Shown here one piece after another: positions 1 through 10,103 of a DNA stretch of 64,000 nt. This DNA comes from Methanothermobacter tenebrarum. Lineage in GTDB: Archaea > Methanobacteriota > Methanobacteria > Methanobacteriales > DSM-23052. The notes below the pieces were generated by a model. That model searched no databases. It was not told the DNA's origin and worked only from the letters and a program-made list of their open reading frames with translations. A program made the position numbers and the translations under genes. Numbering within the stretch: position 1 is the first letter of the stretch; every line of letters starts with the position of its first letter. The DNA is taken from assembly GCF_023167465.1 (NCBI RefSeq), contig NZ_AP025698.1, positions 124,001-188,000 on the forward strand, given 5' to 3'.

Positions 1-581
1 TTGCACCTTGGACAGCCCCGCCCTTTACATTCTCTACAGGGCCATTTTGTCTGGGGTATGCCCCTTACGAGTTTCCTGTACCGGCCTTCTATAAATAAGG
101 GGTTTATCTGTATCCATGCCCGTGGTTTTAATGTTCTGAAGTCAACTTTAACAACAATATCAGGGTTTTCGAAGTCTACACTACAATTAAACCTTTTTTT
201 CAGGATTTTCCCGAGTTCTCTGTTAATTTCTTTTTTTATACTTTCAACTTCAATGTTTAACTGGTTGTTTATCTCCTCATCAGTGCTTAATATGTCCTCT
301 GGTAGTCTGCTTCCTACTAGTAGGGTTGAAAATTCAAGGTTTAGTTTTTTTATTTTTTTTTCGACATAGTCTGCTGTTTTTTCAAGATCTTCTAATATCC
401 CTTTACAGATTTTGCACTTTTTGTCTGATTTTTTTAATTTGAAGGTTTCAGTTAACTTTTCAGCCCTCTTAGGATTGCCTGGCCCTGATATGATATCTGA
501 GAATTTGCGTCCAAAACAATTTGGACATATGCTCCCCCCTGTAATATCTAGTAGTTTTTCCAGTCTCTTTTCCGCTTCCAT
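1..581 (-). CDS. pus10: tRNA pseudouridine synthase Pus10, N-terminal part (cut by left edge)
   Basis: About 193 residues of the N-terminal half are visible; the catalytic pseudouridine synthase domain lies beyond the left edge. The protein begins MEAEKRLEKLL at an ATG preceded by GGGAG with six bases spacing. Cysteine pairs CPNCFGRKF, CKICKG and, at the edge, WPCRECKGRGC match the zinc and THUMP-containing N-terminus of archaeal Pus10. Known role of the family: it makes pseudouridine 54/55 in the TPsiC arm of tRNA. It lies 10 bases downstream of ffh on the same strand, so the two are probably co-transcribed. Identification rests on the cysteine pattern and remembered family sequence. Confidence 0.85.
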   Translation of the reverse strand, partial: MEAEKRLEKLLDITGGSICPNCFGRKFSDIISGPGNPKRAEKLTETFKLKKSDKKCKICKGILEDLEKTADYVEKKIKKLNLEFSTLLVGSRLPEDILSTDEEINNQLNIEVESIKKEINRELGKILKKRFNCSVDFENPDIVVKVDFRTLKPRAWIQINPLFIEGRYRKLVRGIPQTKWPCRECKGRGCPRC

Positions 582-591
582 GTTCAACTCC

Positions 592-1923
592 CTAGCGTAG
601 GAATTGTTTCATTAATTGTCCCATCGGACCTCCCCTGTTCCGTCTTCCAAGGCCTTTCATGGCCTTTTTTGTAACCTTGTAATATTTTAGGAGTTCTTTA
701 ACATCCTCGTTCCTTGTGCCTGAGCCCCTTGCGATCCTTTTTATCCTTGAGTGTTTGATCGCCTCTGGGTGGTCCAATTCATACTCTGTCATAGAATCCA
801 TTATGGTAAGGTATTTCTTGATCTTTTCTTCTGTTGCATCAGGGGCGTTCTTTGGCAGTTTATCAAGGCCTGGGATCATGTTTATGACTTGTTGTAGTGG
901 GCCCATTTTCCCCATCATCTCGAATTGCGATTTCATCTCCCTTAGGGTGAATCTGCCTGTTAGGATGGCGTCTACTGTCTCTTCACTCACTTCTTGTTCT
1001 TCTGCGATCTCCTCTGCTTTTTCTAGTAAGCTTCTGATGTCCCCCATTCCTAGGAGTCTGGAGATGAACCTTTCTGGGTCGAAGACTTCGAAATCTTCTA
1101 GTTTTTCGCCGGTGCCTATGAATTTTATTGGGGCTCTTATCTCCGCAACTGCTGATAGTGCGCCACCACCCTTGGCTGACCCGTCAAGTTTTGTCACTAT
1201 TATTGACCCAACAGGGGTGCTCTGGGAGAATGCTCTTGCCTGTTCTCCCGCTTGTTGCCCTATTGTACCATCTATTACGAGTATTGTCTCATCTGGTCTG
1301 ATTACAGTTGATAATTCTTTCATTTCTTTGAGTAGGTGCTTTTCTTCTTTGTGTCGTCCTGCCGTGTCAAAGATTATAACATCGTAGTCTTTGAATTTTT
1401 CAAGTCCCCTATCCGCGATTTCTAGGGGGGTCTGGTTTTCTGGTTCCCCATAGACTGGTATGTTGATTTCTTGCGTGAGTTGTTTTAACTGGTCGAATGC
1501 GGCTGGCCGCCATGTGTCTGTACATACTATGGCAGTGTTGAGTCCCTTCCTTTGGAAGTGGCGGCTTAGTTTCCCTATGGTGGTTGTTTTACCACTCCCT
1601 TGCAATCCTACAAAGAGTATCTTATAGGGTTTTTTGTCTATTTTGAGGGGTTTTGGGGTTTCTCCAACGAGTTTCACCATTTCCTCGTATACTATCCTTA
1701 TAATATGTTCCTTGGGGGTCACGCCTTTTGGGGGTTCTTCATCAAGGGCTCTTTCCTCTATTGACTTGGATAATTTGAATACGAGTTTTATATTAACATC
1801 TGCTTGGATTAATGCACGTTGTATATCCTTTATAACCTCTTTCACCACTTCCTCATCTACTATGGTCATCCCTGCCAATTTTTTCATAGTCTTTGCGAGA
1901 GTCTTGCCTAGTTTGCCTAACAT
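592..1923 (-). CDS. ffh: Signal recognition particle 54 kDa protein (SRP54/Ffh)
   Basis: GTPase of the signal recognition particle that binds signal peptides and 7S RNA and delivers ribosomes to FtsY at the membrane. An N-terminal helical bundle precedes the G domain, with P-loop [10 protein letters not shown] near residue 108, DTAGRH, and [11 protein letters not shown]. The methionine-rich M domain closes the protein ([12 protein letters not shown] onward) with a basic glycine-rich tail. A longer frame begins at GTG 1932, but that GTG is part of a GTGAT ribosome binding site, so the ATG at 1923 (MLGKLGKTL) is chosen. Length of about 443 residues is normal. It precedes pus10 and is divergent from hpt. 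Confidence 0.97.
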   Translation of the reverse strand: MLGKLGKTLAKTMKKLAGMTIVDEEVVKEVIKDIQRALIQADVNIKLVFKLSKSIEERALDEEPPKGVTPKEHIIRIVYEEMVKLVGETPKPLKIDKKPYKILFVGLQGSGKTTTIGKLSRHFQRKGLNTAIVCTDTWRPAAFDQLKQLTQEINIPVYGEPENQTPLEIADRGLEKFKDYDVIIFDTAGRHKEEKHLLKEMKELSTVIRPDETILVIDGTIGQQAGEQARAFSQSTPVGSIIVTKLDGSAKGGGALSAVAEIRAPIKFIGTGEKLEDFEVFDPERFISRLLGMGDIRSLLEKAEEIAEEQEVSEETVDAILTGRFTLREMKSQFEMMGKMGPLQQVINMIPGLDKLPKNAPDATEEKIKKYLTIMDSMTEYELDHPEAIKHSRIKRIARGSGTRNEDVKELLKYYKVTKKAMKGLGRRNRGGPMGQLMKQFLR

Positions 1924-2018
1924 GATAATCACTTTGAAAAAAATTAGATTAATAACTATAGAAATATATTAGGGATATCCCAGATTTATATTTATAGGAT
2001 AGAACCCTTGTGATGGAA

Positions 2019-2588
2019 ATGCTAAAAAAATTGGAGAAAACACTGAAAAAGGCACCCATCATAAAAAAAGGAGAGTATAACTACTTTGTGCATCCTATAA
2101 CCGATGGGATACCCCTCACAACCCCTGATATACTAGAAGAGGTGGTTGATGAGATAACAAAACGCTATACTCTAGATGTTGATAAGATAGTGTGTATAGA
2201 GGCCATGGGCATACACCTTGCCACAGCATTATCACTTAAAACTAGAATACCATTCGTAGTTGTGAGAAAACGCGAATACGGACTCCCAGGCGAAGTCGCA
2301 GTCCACCAAACCACAGGATATAGTGAAGGGGAATTATACATCAATGGCATCAAAGAAGGTGACAGAGTCCTTGTCATAGACGACGTTGTAAGTACCGGAG
2401 GAACATTATTACCAGTTCTCCAAGCCCTCAAAAAAATGAACGTAGAAGTAGCTAAAGTCATAGTAATAATAGAAAAAGGCGAAGGCAAAAAACTCGTGGA
2501 AGAAAAAACAGGCCACAAAATAGACACACTAATAAAAGTAGATATCATCGATGATAAGATAATAACAAGCCCCCCAAAGGAGGCCTAG
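2019..2588 (+). CDS. hpt: Hypoxanthine/guanine phosphoribosyltransferase
   Basis: Purine salvage enzyme that joins hypoxanthine or guanine to PRPP. The PRPP-binding signature [14 protein letters not shown] sits near residue 120, and the sequence [10 protein letters not shown] is typical of methanogen Hpt/APRT-like enzymes. Two earlier starts exist (GTG 2010, ATG 2013), but GTGATG there looks like the ribosome binding site, so ATG 2019 (MLKKLEKTL) is preferred. A TATA-like TTTATATTTA near 1985-1994 would put transcription initiation almost at the start codon. The stop is one base before the TTG start of dph2, so the two are co-transcribed. A related adenine enzyme cannot be excluded. Confidence 0.9.
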   Translation: MLKKLEKTLKKAPIIKKGEYNYFVHPITDGIPLTTPDILEEVVDEITKRYTLDVDKIVCIEAMGIHLATALSLKTRIPFVVVRKREYGLPGEVAVHQTTGYSEGELYINGIKEGDRVLVIDDVVSTGGTLLPVLQALKKMNVEVAKVIVIIEKGEGKKLVEEKTGHKIDTLIKVDIIDDKIITSPPKEA

Positions 2589-2589
2589 C

Positions 2590-3579
2590 TTGGCAGATTA
2601 CCAATTTGACACCCCCAAAGTCATAAAAGAGGCTAAAAAGTATAATCCCAAGATAATAGGATTACAGTTCCCAGACGGTCTTAAAATCCACGCAATAAAA
2701 CTGGCCAGAAAACTTGAAAAAGAAACAGGTGCTACCATCCTAATATCAGCAGATCCATGTTATGGTGCGTGTGACCTTGCAGATACCAAACTGGAAGGTA
2801 TAGTCGATCTTCTAATCCATTATGGTCACACACCCTTACCAATTGATTATAGTATCCCAGTCATCTTCATAGAAGCATACGCCAAAATCGATATAATACC
2901 CGCCCTCAGATCCTCCCTCAAACTATTATCAGGATACGAGAAGATAGGGGTGGCCACCATAACCCAACACTTACACTTACTCGACGAAGCCACGAAATTC
3001 CTAGAAGAACATGGTAAGCGGGTTTTATCAGGCAAGGGGGCGGGTACTAGACGAGGGCAGATCCTAGGTTGCAATTTCTCATCAGTTAAAAAATTAGACG
3101 TTGATGCTTACCTATTTATTGGTAGTGGAGATTTTCACCCTCTTGGTATAAGATTATCCACAGGGAAACCGGTTATCGCAGCGGATCCATACACAGGACA
3201 GGTGAAGAACATAGAAGATTTTGCTGATAGGATTTTAAGGATAAGATTTGCTGCCATTACAAGGGCCAGGGAAGCCAAGAAATGGGGGGTTATAATGTCA
3301 TCTAAGAAGGGTCAGAGGAGGCTATCCTTGGCCCTCAGACTGAAACAGGCCCTTGAAGAGTCTGACAAGGAAGCATTTATAATAATATTAGATGATATTT
3401 CTCCGGGGTTGCTCGCCCCCTTCAGGGAATTGGATGCTTTTGTAGTTTCTGCTTGTCCGAGAATGCCCATAGATGATTATCAATTATATGATAGGCCCAT
3501 TTTAACCCCCATAGAATTGGAGATAGTCCTTGATAAAAGGAAATGGGAGGATTATACCCTAGATGAGATCCTATTCTAG
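2590..3579 (+). CDS. dph2: Diphthamide synthase iron-sulfur subunit Dph2
   Basis: Noncanonical radical SAM-type enzyme that moves the 3-amino-3-carboxypropyl group of SAM to a histidine of elongation factor aEF2, the first step of diphthamide formation. The cysteines expected for its iron-sulfur cluster are visible: DPCYGAC around residue 57, GCNFS near 161, and ACPRMPIDDY near 286. The start is TTG, directly behind hpt, with a GGAGG ribosome binding site inside the end of hpt (about 2579-2583). Length of 329 residues fits the archaeal homodimeric form. Clear family match. Confidence 0.93.
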   Translation: MADYQFDTPKVIKEAKKYNPKIIGLQFPDGLKIHAIKLARKLEKETGATILISADPCYGACDLADTKLEGIVDLLIHYGHTPLPIDYSIPVIFIEAYAKIDIIPALRSSLKLLSGYEKIGVATITQHLHLLDEATKFLEEHGKRVLSGKGAGTRRGQILGCNFSSVKKLDVDAYLFIGSGDFHPLGIRLSTGKPVIAADPYTGQVKNIEDFADRILRIRFAAITRAREAKKWGVIMSSKKGQRRLSLALRLKQALEESDKEAFIIILDDISPGLLAPFRELDAFVVSACPRMPIDDYQLYDRPILTPIELEIVLDKRKWEDYTLDEILF

Positions 3580-3668
3580 GGATACAAAGTATATATATGA
3601 GAAGATAAAAAAGATAGAATTAGAAAGACTTATACTATTTTTTGTATTAATCCTATTGAGGTGAACTG

Positions 3669-4241
3669 ATGAAGGCGAAATCTGGGGATTTTGTTTTTCC
3701 CGGAGACTCCTTGGCTGTCATAGAAGAATTCGTACCAGCAGAGGGGACATACGAAGAAAAGGGTAAAATAAAATCGCTCTTTGTAGGCGAAGTTGCGAGA
3801 GATGAGAAAAATAAACGCATAAAAGTCATATCAAAGACAGAAACACCCCCAATACTAAAAGAAGGTGCAGTAGTCATCGGAGAAGTTATCGAAGTGAGGG
3901 GTCAAAGGGCCCTAGTAAGAATATACCATGTTAAGGGTAGTTCACGAGCCCCTGTAACATCATTCATGGGTGCAGTCCACATCTCACAGGTGACAAATGG
4001 CTACCTATCAAAGTTGACAGAAGCCTTTAGGATAGGGGACATAATTGAGGCTAGAGTAAGCAGACTAGTAGGCTTAACTGGCATAGACCTCCAAACCACA
4101 CAGAGGAGTCTTGGGGTTATAAAGGCTATGTGCACCCGTTGCAGACACTTCATGAAAAAAGCAGGAAATGACGAAGTTATTTGTCCAAATTGTGGTAACA
4201 GGGAAAAGAGGAAACTCTCCACAGATTATAAGCTTAAATAA
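3669..4241 (+). CDS. csl4: Archaeal exosome RNA-binding subunit Csl4
   Basis: Cap subunit of the archaeal exosome, which degrades and tails RNA 3' to 5'. The N-terminal domain holds [21 protein letters not shown]. An S1-type domain follows ([16 protein letters not shown] and HISQV). A C-terminal zinc ribbon is formed by [10 protein letters not shown] and [11 protein letters not shown]. Length of 190 residues is normal. A TATA-like AAGTATATATATG at about 3588-3600 precedes it. It begins a run of information-processing genes and is followed after 16 bases by rpo11. Confidence 0.95.
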   Translation: MKAKSGDFVFPGDSLAVIEEFVPAEGTYEEKGKIKSLFVGEVARDEKNKRIKVISKTETPPILKEGAVVIGEVIEVRGQRALVRIYHVKGSSRAPVTSFMGAVHISQVTNGYLSKLTEAFRIGDIIEARVSRLVGLTGIDLQTTQRSLGVIKAMCTRCRHFMKKAGNDEVICPNCGNREKRKLSTDYKLK

Positions 4242-4257
4242 TATTGGAGGAGAAAAA

Positions 4258-4515
4258 GTGAAGATTATCCGCGACGAGAAAAATGAACTGGAGATAATAT
4301 TTGAAGGGGAAACTCACACACTCTGTAATGCCCTGCGCAAAATCCTCCTCGAAGATGAAACCGTGAAGGCCGTAGCATACTCCATAGACCATCCCATAAT
4401 AGGGGAACCCCACATGTATATAAGAGGGGATAATCCACGCGAATCCCTTAAAAGGGCGGCTAAGACGCTTAAGGAAAAATCCAAGGAATTCAAGGACCTT
4501 ATAAAAGCGGTCTAG
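4258..4515 (+). CDS. rpo11: DNA-directed RNA polymerase subunit Rpo11 (RpoL)
   Basis: Small subunit that pairs with Rpo3 to form the assembly platform of archaeal RNA polymerase. The signature [17 protein letters not shown] is typical of Rpo11/RPB11. A longer frame opens upstream at 4168 inside csl4, but GTG 4258 has a strong GGAGG site seven bases before it and gives the normal 85 residues. It lies between csl4 and the DUF99 gene with very short spacers, so a single transcript is likely. Confidence 0.95.
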   Translation: MKIIRDEKNELEIIFEGETHTLCNALRKILLEDETVKAVAYSIDHPIIGEPHMYIRGDNPRESLKRAAKTLKEKSKEFKDLIKAV

Positions 4516-4518
4516 TCC

Positions 4519-5118
4519 ATGAAAGAGAAAAAATTCAGGAAGATAAAATCTGAGATAAGGATCCTGGGGATCGATGACGCCCCATTCACACCCCACACTA
4601 AAGATGATGTCCTAGTTGTTGGCACCGTTTTTAGGGGTGGCTCATGGTTGGATGGTGTCCTAACAACCCACATAAAAGTTGATGGAACTGATTCTACACC
4701 TAAGATAATTGAAATGGTTAAAAATTCAAGACACTTCGACCAATTAGGTGTTATAATGTTAGATGGGATAACACTAGGCGGTTTCAATGTCGTTGACGTG
4801 GAAAGAATATTCAAAGAAACCGGCCTCCCGGTTATAATTGTTATAAGGAAAATATCCGACTTTAAAAGGATAAAAAGAGCACTCCAAGGAAAATTCAAGG
4901 ATTGGGAGTGGCGATGGGATGCAATAAAAAGGGCCGGTAAAATATACCCGGTAAAGGTTGAGGACACCATCTATATACAAGTGAAGGGCATAAAATTAGA
5001 TGATGCCATGGAGATCGTTAAGATTTCAACAACAAGGAGCGCGATCCCGGAGCCTATAAGAGCGGCCCATCTTATCGCGGCAGGGGTGGAAAAGGGGGAA
5101 TCAAAGGGTAACGCCTAA
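4519..5118 (+). CDS. DUF99 (UPF0215) family protein
   Basis: Conserved archaeal protein of unknown function. The signature [11 protein letters not shown] at the N-terminus, [13 protein letters not shown], and the C-terminal [14 protein letters not shown] are hallmarks of DUF99. The acidic and hydrophobic pattern near the N-terminus has led others to compare the fold with endonuclease-like proteins, but I see no firm catalytic motif. It starts three bases after rpo11, in the information-processing cluster, so a role in nucleic acid metabolism is a reasonable guess and no more. Confidence 0.88.
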   Translation: MKEKKFRKIKSEIRILGIDDAPFTPHTKDDVLVVGTVFRGGSWLDGVLTTHIKVDGTDSTPKIIEMVKNSRHFDQLGVIMLDGITLGGFNVVDVERIFKETGLPVIIVIRKISDFKRIKRALQGKFKDWEWRWDAIKRAGKIYPVKVEDTIYIQVKGIKLDDAMEIVKISTTRSAIPEPIRAAHLIAAGVEKGESKGNA

Positions 5119-5128
5119 ACCAAAAAGG

Positions 5129-5569
5129 GTGGTTAAAATATACAAGAATCCTCTATTAGCAGTGGATATTGTTATCCTCTGCCCCGATGATAGTATCATA
5201 CTCATCAAAAGGAAAAAGAACCCATACAAGGGATTCTGGGCGCTCCCAGGCGGTTTCGTAGAATATGGGGAGAGGGTTGAGGAAGCAGCCCTAAGAGAAG
5301 CCTGGGAAGAGACGGGCTTAAAGGTGGAATTAGATCATCTACTAGGTGTTTATTCAGATCCAGACCGTGACCCCCGCGGACACGTTATAAGCATATGCTT
5401 CATAGCCCACAAGATCGGTGGAAAATTAAAGGCAGATACAGATGCCAGTGAAGTTTCCAAGTTCAAATGGGAAGAACTAAAGAAGATAAAATTAGCATTT
5501 GACCATGCTACCATACTAGAGGATGCATACAAGTTTCGGAAAAAAATTATAAAAGGGAAAAATGTATAG
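5129..5569 (+). CDS. Nudix hydrolase (ADP-ribose pyrophosphatase-like)
   Basis: Hydrolase of nucleoside diphosphates linked to another group. The Nudix box is intact, running from [18 protein letters not shown] through WEETGLKVE (about residues 42-67), with the metal-binding REAWEETG core. PGGFVEYGE and [13 protein letters not shown] are typical of the ADP-ribose pyrophosphatase branch. The GTG start is ten bases after the DUF99 stop and its ribosome binding site is weak, so the exact start is uncertain. Substrate cannot be read from the sequence. Confidence 0.9.
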   Translation: MVKIYKNPLLAVDIVILCPDDSIILIKRKKNPYKGFWALPGGFVEYGERVEEAALREAWEETGLKVELDHLLGVYSDPDRDPRGHVISICFIAHKIGGKLKADTDASEVSKFKWEELKKIKLAFDHATILEDAYKFRKKIIKGKNV

Positions 5570-5621
5570 AATAGAGGTCACTGGTAAAAAATATCAGATC
5601 CTATGATCCGGGAGGAAGAAG

Positions 5622-5936
5622 ATGGAATTTTGTCCAAAATGTGGAGCTATAATGTTCCCAGACAAAAAAAAGTTTAAATGTAAATGTGGACATGAAAAGA
5701 AGATAACAAAGGAATTATCAGATAAATACAAGGTATCAGAGAAGATTGAAAGCAAGGAAAGCGTCATATTCACCGGAGAAGATGTTAAAACCCTCCCCAC
5801 GACCAAGACCGAATGTCCAAAGTGTGGGAACAAAGAAGCTTTTTGGTGGATGCAACAGACAAGAAGGGCTGACGAAGCCGAAACCCGCTTTTTAAGATGC
5901 ACCAAATGTAAATATACATGGAGGGAATACGATTAA
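5622..5936 (+). CDS. tfs: Transcription factor S (TFS), transcript cleavage factor
   Basis: Archaeal homologue of TFIIS that rescues arrested RNA polymerase by stimulating cleavage of the nascent RNA. Two zinc ribbons are visible: N-terminal [11 protein letters not shown] and CKCG, and C-terminal [20 protein letters not shown] ending in [12 protein letters not shown]. The acidic DE pair in the C-terminal ribbon (RRADEAET) is the catalytic motif. Length of 104 residues is standard. The ATG is preceded by GGGAGGAAGAAG. It sits among polymerase, clamp and GINS genes. Confidence 0.96.
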   Translation: MEFCPKCGAIMFPDKKKFKCKCGHEKKITKELSDKYKVSEKIESKESVIFTGEDVKTLPTTKTECPKCGNKEAFWWMQQTRRADEAETRFLRCTKCKYTWREYD

Positions 5937-5964
5937 AGACCAATTCAATAAGATCTTCAAGGAT

Positions 5965-6342
5965 TTGAAAAATAATATCCTCAAGATAGAATTCAAAAAA
6001 TACAACCTCGAGGATATGATAATAGAATTCAAAAAAACTAGGAAGATCCTATATGATAAAAGGGATGATATGATATCATATGGTGGCGTTTTCATAGGCA
6101 TACTATTTCTCATATCAGGCGTCCTATACCTGAATCCACCCGTTAAAAAAGTGGCAGACAATGTCATATTTGGTGAACACGCAGTCATGGCAGCCTTCCT
6201 CATGATATTAGGGATCCTAGTTATAGTAGCTGCGCTGAAAGAGAAGATCATTTCAAAAACGCCACTAGCTAGTATCTATACCGAAATGAAAGCAGTGGAA
6301 ACTGAAAAGGATAAAAAAGATAAAAAGAATAACATTGAATAA
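5965..6342 (+). CDS. Small membrane protein of unknown function
   Basis: About 125 residues. A charged N-terminal region rich in lysine and glutamate (residues 1-45) is followed by two hydrophobic segments (ISYGGVFIGILFLISGVLYL near 38-57 and a second near 70-92) and a lysine-rich tail. I do not recognise a family. The TTG start at 5965 has no clear ribosome binding site. The frame is open further upstream, and an ATT at 5932 lies seven bases after GGAGG, overlapping the end of tfs, so an unusual ATT start is possible. It precedes the PCNA gene. Confidence 0.7.
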   Translation: MKNNILKIEFKKYNLEDMIIEFKKTRKILYDKRDDMISYGGVFIGILFLISGVLYLNPPVKKVADNVIFGEHAVMAAFLMILGILVIVAALKEKIISKTPLASIYTEMKAVETEKDKKDKKNNIE

Positions 6343-6412
6343 TCCTTTTCATGGAGGATACCCCCCACACCCTAGGAAATTTTTAAAGAATATACAGTGA
6401 GGAGGACTATAA

Positions 6413-7147
6413 ATGTTTAAGGCGGAATTGAGTGACCCTAACATTTTAAAGACGAGTTTTGATGCTATTTCATCAATTGTTGATGAAGTCCAGATACAAG
6501 TGGATAGTGAAGGCATGCGCTTAGACGCCCTTGACAGGAGCCATATAACATTCGTACACCTTGAACTCCATAAGGAACTATTCGATGAATACGAATGCGA
6601 CGAACCCGAGAAGATCAACATAGACACCGAAGAATTAATGAAGGTCCTCAGACGTGCCAAGGCAGGTGATCGTCTAAGGATAACAAGCGACGATGCCAAC
6701 CTCATATTAACATTCGAAGGAGAGGCTACACGCCAATTCAAGATAAGATTAATAGACATTGAATACGAAACACCCCAGCCTCCAGAGATAGGATATGAAA
6801 CTGAATTTGAAGTCCCATTTTCACTATTGAAGGATGCTATAGCAGATATTGACATATTCTCTGATAAGATCACCTTCAAGGTCGACGAGGAAAAATTCAT
6901 AGTATCTGCCACAGGAGAATTCGGCGATGCGACAGTAGAATATTATCATGGCGGAAAGATAAAAGAACCAGCAAGGAGCGTATATTCACTCGACAAGATC
7001 AGGGAGATGCTAAGAGCCGATCGATTCAGTGAAACAGCCACAATAAACCTTGGGAATGACATGCCCCTCAAACTAACATTAAAAATGCCAGATGATATGG
7101 GAGAATTAAGCTTCCTCCTCGCACCACGCCTAGAAGCCGAAGAATGA
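6413..7147 (+). CDS. pcn: DNA polymerase sliding clamp (PCNA)
   Basis: Homotrimeric ring that tethers polymerases, ligase, FEN1 and repair enzymes to DNA. 244 residues is the normal length. The N-terminus [37 protein letters not shown], and the C-terminal [17 protein letters not shown] are diagnostic. A strong GAGGAGG site precedes the ATG. It is followed 20 bases later by Gins51, the usual archaeal arrangement of replication genes. Confidence 0.98.
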   Translation: MFKAELSDPNILKTSFDAISSIVDEVQIQVDSEGMRLDALDRSHITFVHLELHKELFDEYECDEPEKINIDTEELMKVLRRAKAGDRLRITSDDANLILTFEGEATRQFKIRLIDIEYETPQPPEIGYETEFEVPFSLLKDAIADIDIFSDKITFKVDEEKFIVSATGEFGDATVEYYHGGKIKEPARSVYSLDKIREMLRADRFSETATINLGNDMPLKLTLKMPDDMGELSFLLAPRLEAEE

Positions 7148-7167
7148 AAATTTGGGGATGAATAGGC

Positions 7168-7785
7168 TTGGATGATTTCTTCAGGGAACTTAGGAGGATA
7201 CAAAAAAAGGAAAGGGACGAACGTGGACTTGCAAGGGTAGGTGATGATTTCTACAAGAAAACCCATGAATACATGGAAAAACTCATGGGCACCCTAAGCA
7301 AAGACCCCTTAAATAGCAAGGGACACCACCTTCTAAGGGAAGTTCAAAGGATAACCATGGAAATATGTGAACGCAGAGAACATAAAATAACTGACATCGC
7401 AGTAATGAACGTCCAAAGATCATATAATCTCTTCAATAAAAACCCCAAATTAGACTTGAATGATAAAAGTCCACCCAATCTAACCCCTGAAGAAAAGAAA
7501 TTATATTCATCTATCACAAGTCTTTTAATCGAACACCGCTCCAGAGTATTCCCAATCCTACAAAGCAAACCAGCAAACACAAAAGCCTCCAACAAAAAAG
7601 AGAAAATAAAATCCGCCAGAACCGAAATCGAAACAATCATAGTATATGATGAAGTACCATCAACAATTGTTGGAGTTGATGAAAAGGTTTATGGACCATT
7701 CAAACCCCAAGATATTGTCAGATTACCATCCATCACCGCAAGGATATTCGTAGATTCCGGCAAAGGACGGTTTATTAAACATTAA
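7168..7785 (+). CDS. gins51: GINS complex subunit Gins51
   Basis: Subunit of the archaeal GINS complex, which joins MCM helicase and GAN/RecJ at the replication fork. Helical N-terminal A domain, linker rich in lysine and serine (about residues 133-150), and C-terminal B domain (VPSTIVGVDEKVYGPFKPQDIVRLP) follow the Gins51 order of A then B. The TTG start at 7168 follows a GGGGATG site. The location between PCNA and ribosomal proteins L44e and S27e is typical of Gins51. The assignment is mainly by domain order and context. Confidence 0.85.
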   Translation: MDDFFRELRRIQKKERDERGLARVGDDFYKKTHEYMEKLMGTLSKDPLNSKGHHLLREVQRITMEICERREHKITDIAVMNVQRSYNLFNKNPKLDLNDKSPPNLTPEEKKLYSSITSLLIEHRSRVFPILQSKPANTKASNKKEKIKSARTEIETIIVYDEVPSTIVGVDEKVYGPFKPQDIVRLPSITARIFVDSGKGRFIKH

Positions 7786-7885
7786 ATAATCCAACACCAC
7801 CAAAGTTATAAATAGACAATCATTGATATAATTACCATGAAAATTATTTTTCAACTTTTAGATGATATTCTGAGGTGATTACAAA

Positions 7886-8164
7886 ATGAAAATTCCTAAA
7901 GAAAGAAGGACATACTGTCCACATTGCAGGAAACACACCATCCATGAGGTACTAGAATCGAAAAGGCGTAAGGCCAGTGAATTAAAATGGGGTCAAAGGC
8001 AATTCAGGAGGGTTACCGCAGGTTACAGAGGATATCCAAGACCATTACCCTCAGGTAATAAGCCCGTGAAAAAATTAGACTTACGCTTAAAATGTAAAGA
8101 ATGCGGAAAATCCCACACAAAAAGAAGAACATTCAGGGTCGGGAGAGTTGAATTCACCACATAA
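7886..8164 (+). CDS. rpl44e: Large ribosomal subunit protein eL42 (L44e)
   Basis: Zinc-binding protein near the ribosomal E site. It has the two CX2C pairs CPHCRKHT and CKECGKSH, plus the conserved basic stretch after KWGQRQFRR. 92 residues matches the family. TTATAAATA at about 7807-7815 is a good TATA box, and GAGGTGAT precedes the ATG, so this gene likely starts a new transcript with rps27e, aIF2-alpha and nop10. Confidence 0.97.
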   Translation: MKIPKERRTYCPHCRKHTIHEVLESKRRKASELKWGQRQFRRVTAGYRGYPRPLPSGNKPVKKLDLRLKCKECGKSHTKRRTFRVGRVEFTT

Positions 8165-8179
8165 TCTGGGGGTGTGGCC

Positions 8180-8359
8180 ATGTTCTATGAAAGTAGGAGC
8201 AATTTTCTACGGGTTAAATGCATAGATTGTGGAAACCAACAGATAGTATTTGACAGGGCCGCATCCTATGTACAATGCATAATATGTGGCAAGACACTAG
8301 TTGAACCAACCGGTGGCAAGGCAAAAATCAAAGCCCAGATCCTAGAGGTCCTAGACTAA
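8180..8359 (+). CDS. rps27e: Small ribosomal subunit protein eS27 (S27e)
   Basis: Zinc ribbon ribosomal protein of 59 residues with [14 protein letters not shown] and [20 protein letters not shown] at 8174 opens the frame earlier but belongs to the GGGGGTG ribosome binding site, so ATG 8180 is chosen. The gene is ten bases from aIF2-alpha in the translation gene run. Confidence 0.95.
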   Translation: MFYESRSNFLRVKCIDCGNQQIVFDRAASYVQCIICGKTLVEPTGGKAKIKAQILEVLD

Positions 8360-8368
8360 GGTGTTTTC

Positions 8369-9148
8369 ATGGTTAGAAGGAGAAAAGAGTGGCCGGAAGA
8401 AGGCGAATTAGTAGTTGCAACTGTACATAAAGTTCTAAGTTATGGCGCCTTCGCAAAACTTGAAGAATATCCGGGTAAAGAGGCCTTCATACACATCTCA
8501 GAGGTTTCATCAGGTTGGGTTAAAAACATAAGAGATTTTGTCAGGGAGAATCAGAAGATCGTGGCTAGAGTGTTAAGGGTCAACCCTGAAAAGGGACATG
8601 TTGACGCTTCCATGAAACGCATAAGGGATGATCAGAGACGGAAGAAAATACAAGCCTGGAAGATCGAGCAAAAGGCTGAAAAATTTTTAGAATTAGCAGC
8701 TAAAGGTCTAGGTAAAAGCCTTGAGGAGGCCTATGATGAAGTAGGTTATGATTTGATGGATATATTCGGCGATCTTTATGGTGCATTTGAAACCGCAGCA
8801 GAGGAAGGTGAAAAAGTGCTAATAGAGGAGAGAATCCCCAGAGAGTGGGCTAAGGCCATCACAAAGATCGCTAAAAAAAATATAACACCCCCAGAGGTTC
8901 AAGTAACAGGATATGTGGATATTAAATCTTATGCCCCCAATGGTATAGAGATAATTAAAAAAGCCCTCAAGGCCGCCCAGAAAGTAGGGGCGATCGTACA
9001 GGCTGTTGGAGCACCCCGTTACCGTTTAATAGTTAAATCAACAGATTATCCAACAGCCGAAAAGAAGCTTAAAAAGGCCGCGCAAAAGTGTATAGACATA
9101 ATAACAAAAGAAGGGGGAAAAGGCGAATTCCATCGTGAATTAACATGA
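8369..9148 (+). CDS. eif2a: Translation initiation factor aIF2 subunit alpha
   Basis: Alpha subunit of the heterotrimer that brings initiator Met-tRNA to the ribosome. The N-terminal S1 domain contains [19 protein letters not shown] and [19 protein letters not shown] helical domain and the C-terminal alpha-beta domain ([21 protein letters not shown]) follow. 259 residues is normal. The final TGA overlaps the nop10 ATG as ATGA, implying translational coupling. Confidence 0.97.
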   Translation: MVRRRKEWPEEGELVVATVHKVLSYGAFAKLEEYPGKEAFIHISEVSSGWVKNIRDFVRENQKIVARVLRVNPEKGHVDASMKRIRDDQRRKKIQAWKIEQKAEKFLELAAKGLGKSLEEAYDEVGYDLMDIFGDLYGAFETAAEEGEKVLIEERIPREWAKAITKIAKKNITPPEVQVTGYVDIKSYAPNGIEIIKKALKAAQKVGAIVQAVGAPRYRLIVKSTDYPTAEKKLKKAAQKCIDIITKEGGKGEFHRELT

Positions 9149-9321
9149 AAATGCGAAAATGTTCTTCTTGTGGAGAATACACGTTAAAGGAGAAATGCCC
9201 ATATTGTGGGATGAAAACAAAGAACGTGGCCCCGCCAAGATATTCCCCAGAGGATAAATATGGGAAATATAGGCGCATTTTAAAAAAGCAAATGCTCTTT
9301 AAAAAAAATAATGGGGGGTAA
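9145..9321 (+). CDS. nop10: H/ACA ribonucleoprotein protein Nop10
   Basis: A 58-residue protein of the H/ACA guide complex that supports Cbf5 in pseudouridylation. The zinc ribbon CSSCG and CPYCG and the basic [15 protein letters not shown] segment are the Nop10 signature. The ATG overlaps the stop of aIF2-alpha, the standard archaeal arrangement; a second ATG two codons later is an alternative start. Confidence 0.94.
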   Translation: MKMRKCSSCGEYTLKEKCPYCGMKTKNVAPPRYSPEDKYGKYRRILKKQMLFKKNNGG

Positions 9322-9323
9322 AC

Positions 9324-10097
9324 ATGAAAGAGACAATAATAAATGTCTTAGAGGAAGTGGAATTAGACCAGCCAATATTCATAGAGGCTTTACCAGGTAT
9401 AGGACACGTGGGAAAATTAGCCGCTGATCACATCATCGACGAATTAAATGCCACAAAATTCGCAGAACTTTACTCACCATCATTTCCTCCACAAGTTCTA
9501 GTAGATGACAATGGCATTATAGAACCTATGAAAAACGAATTCTATTATCTGAAATCGGTCGGCAAAGAAAAAAGGGACTACATAATACTAATAGGTAATA
9601 CACAAGGACTCTCACCAGAGGGACAATACGAAATCTGTGGCATGATACTAGACTTTGTGGAAAAACATGGTGTCAAAGAAATATACACCCTTGGGGGGTT
9701 AGCCACAGGCCAACCAGTTGAAGTTTCAAAGGTTTACGGCGCCGCCACAAACATGAAACTCGCCAAGAGACTGAAAAAGCATGGAGTCATTTTAAGGTCA
9801 GCTGATGGTGGTATAATAGGCGCATCAGGTCTACTACTAGGAATGGGAAACCTCAGAGGAATGGAAGGCGTCTGCCTCATGGGTGAAACACCAGGATACT
9901 ACATAGATGCCGAGGCCGCGAGAGCACTGCTCAACGTCCTCATGGAACTCCTAAAACTGGAAATAGGCACTGAAAAGCTTGAAGAGCGGGCTAAGGAAAC
10001 CCGTAAGATGATATCAAAGGCTCAGCAGATGGAGCAGGAAATGATAGAGAGGATGACGCTCAAACCAGGCGAAGAAGACCTCAGATACATAGGCTGA
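9324..10097 (+). CDS. PAC2 family protein (proteasome assembly chaperone-like), copy 1
   Basis: PAC2/DUF75 fold protein related to archaeal PbaB and eukaryotic PAC2. The N-terminus has [24 protein letters not shown], and the middle has [12 protein letters not shown] and [22 protein letters not shown]. The C-terminal 40 residues are a charged, probably coiled helix. It follows nop10 by two bases with a GGGGGG-type ribosome binding site. The archaeal members are linked to proteasome assembly, but a role for this one is not shown. A paralogue lies at 11652-12383. Confidence 0.88.
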   Translation: MKETIINVLEEVELDQPIFIEALPGIGHVGKLAADHIIDELNATKFAELYSPSFPPQVLVDDNGIIEPMKNEFYYLKSVGKEKRDYIILIGNTQGLSPEGQYEICGMILDFVEKHGVKEIYTLGGLATGQPVEVSKVYGAATNMKLAKRLKKHGVILRSADGGIIGASGLLLGMGNLRGMEGVCLMGETPGYYIDAEAARALLNVLMELLKLEIGTEKLEERAKETRKMISKAQQMEQEMIERMTLKPGEEDLRYIG

Positions 10098-10103
10098 TCT
10101 CAG

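Noticed and set aside
1..600. Plus-strand frames at the left edge
   Set aside because: Antisense to pus10, whose cysteine motifs are clear.
716..1387. Long plus-strand open frame opposite ffh
   Set aside because: Shadow of the ffh coding strand; no ribosome binding site and no recognisable domain.
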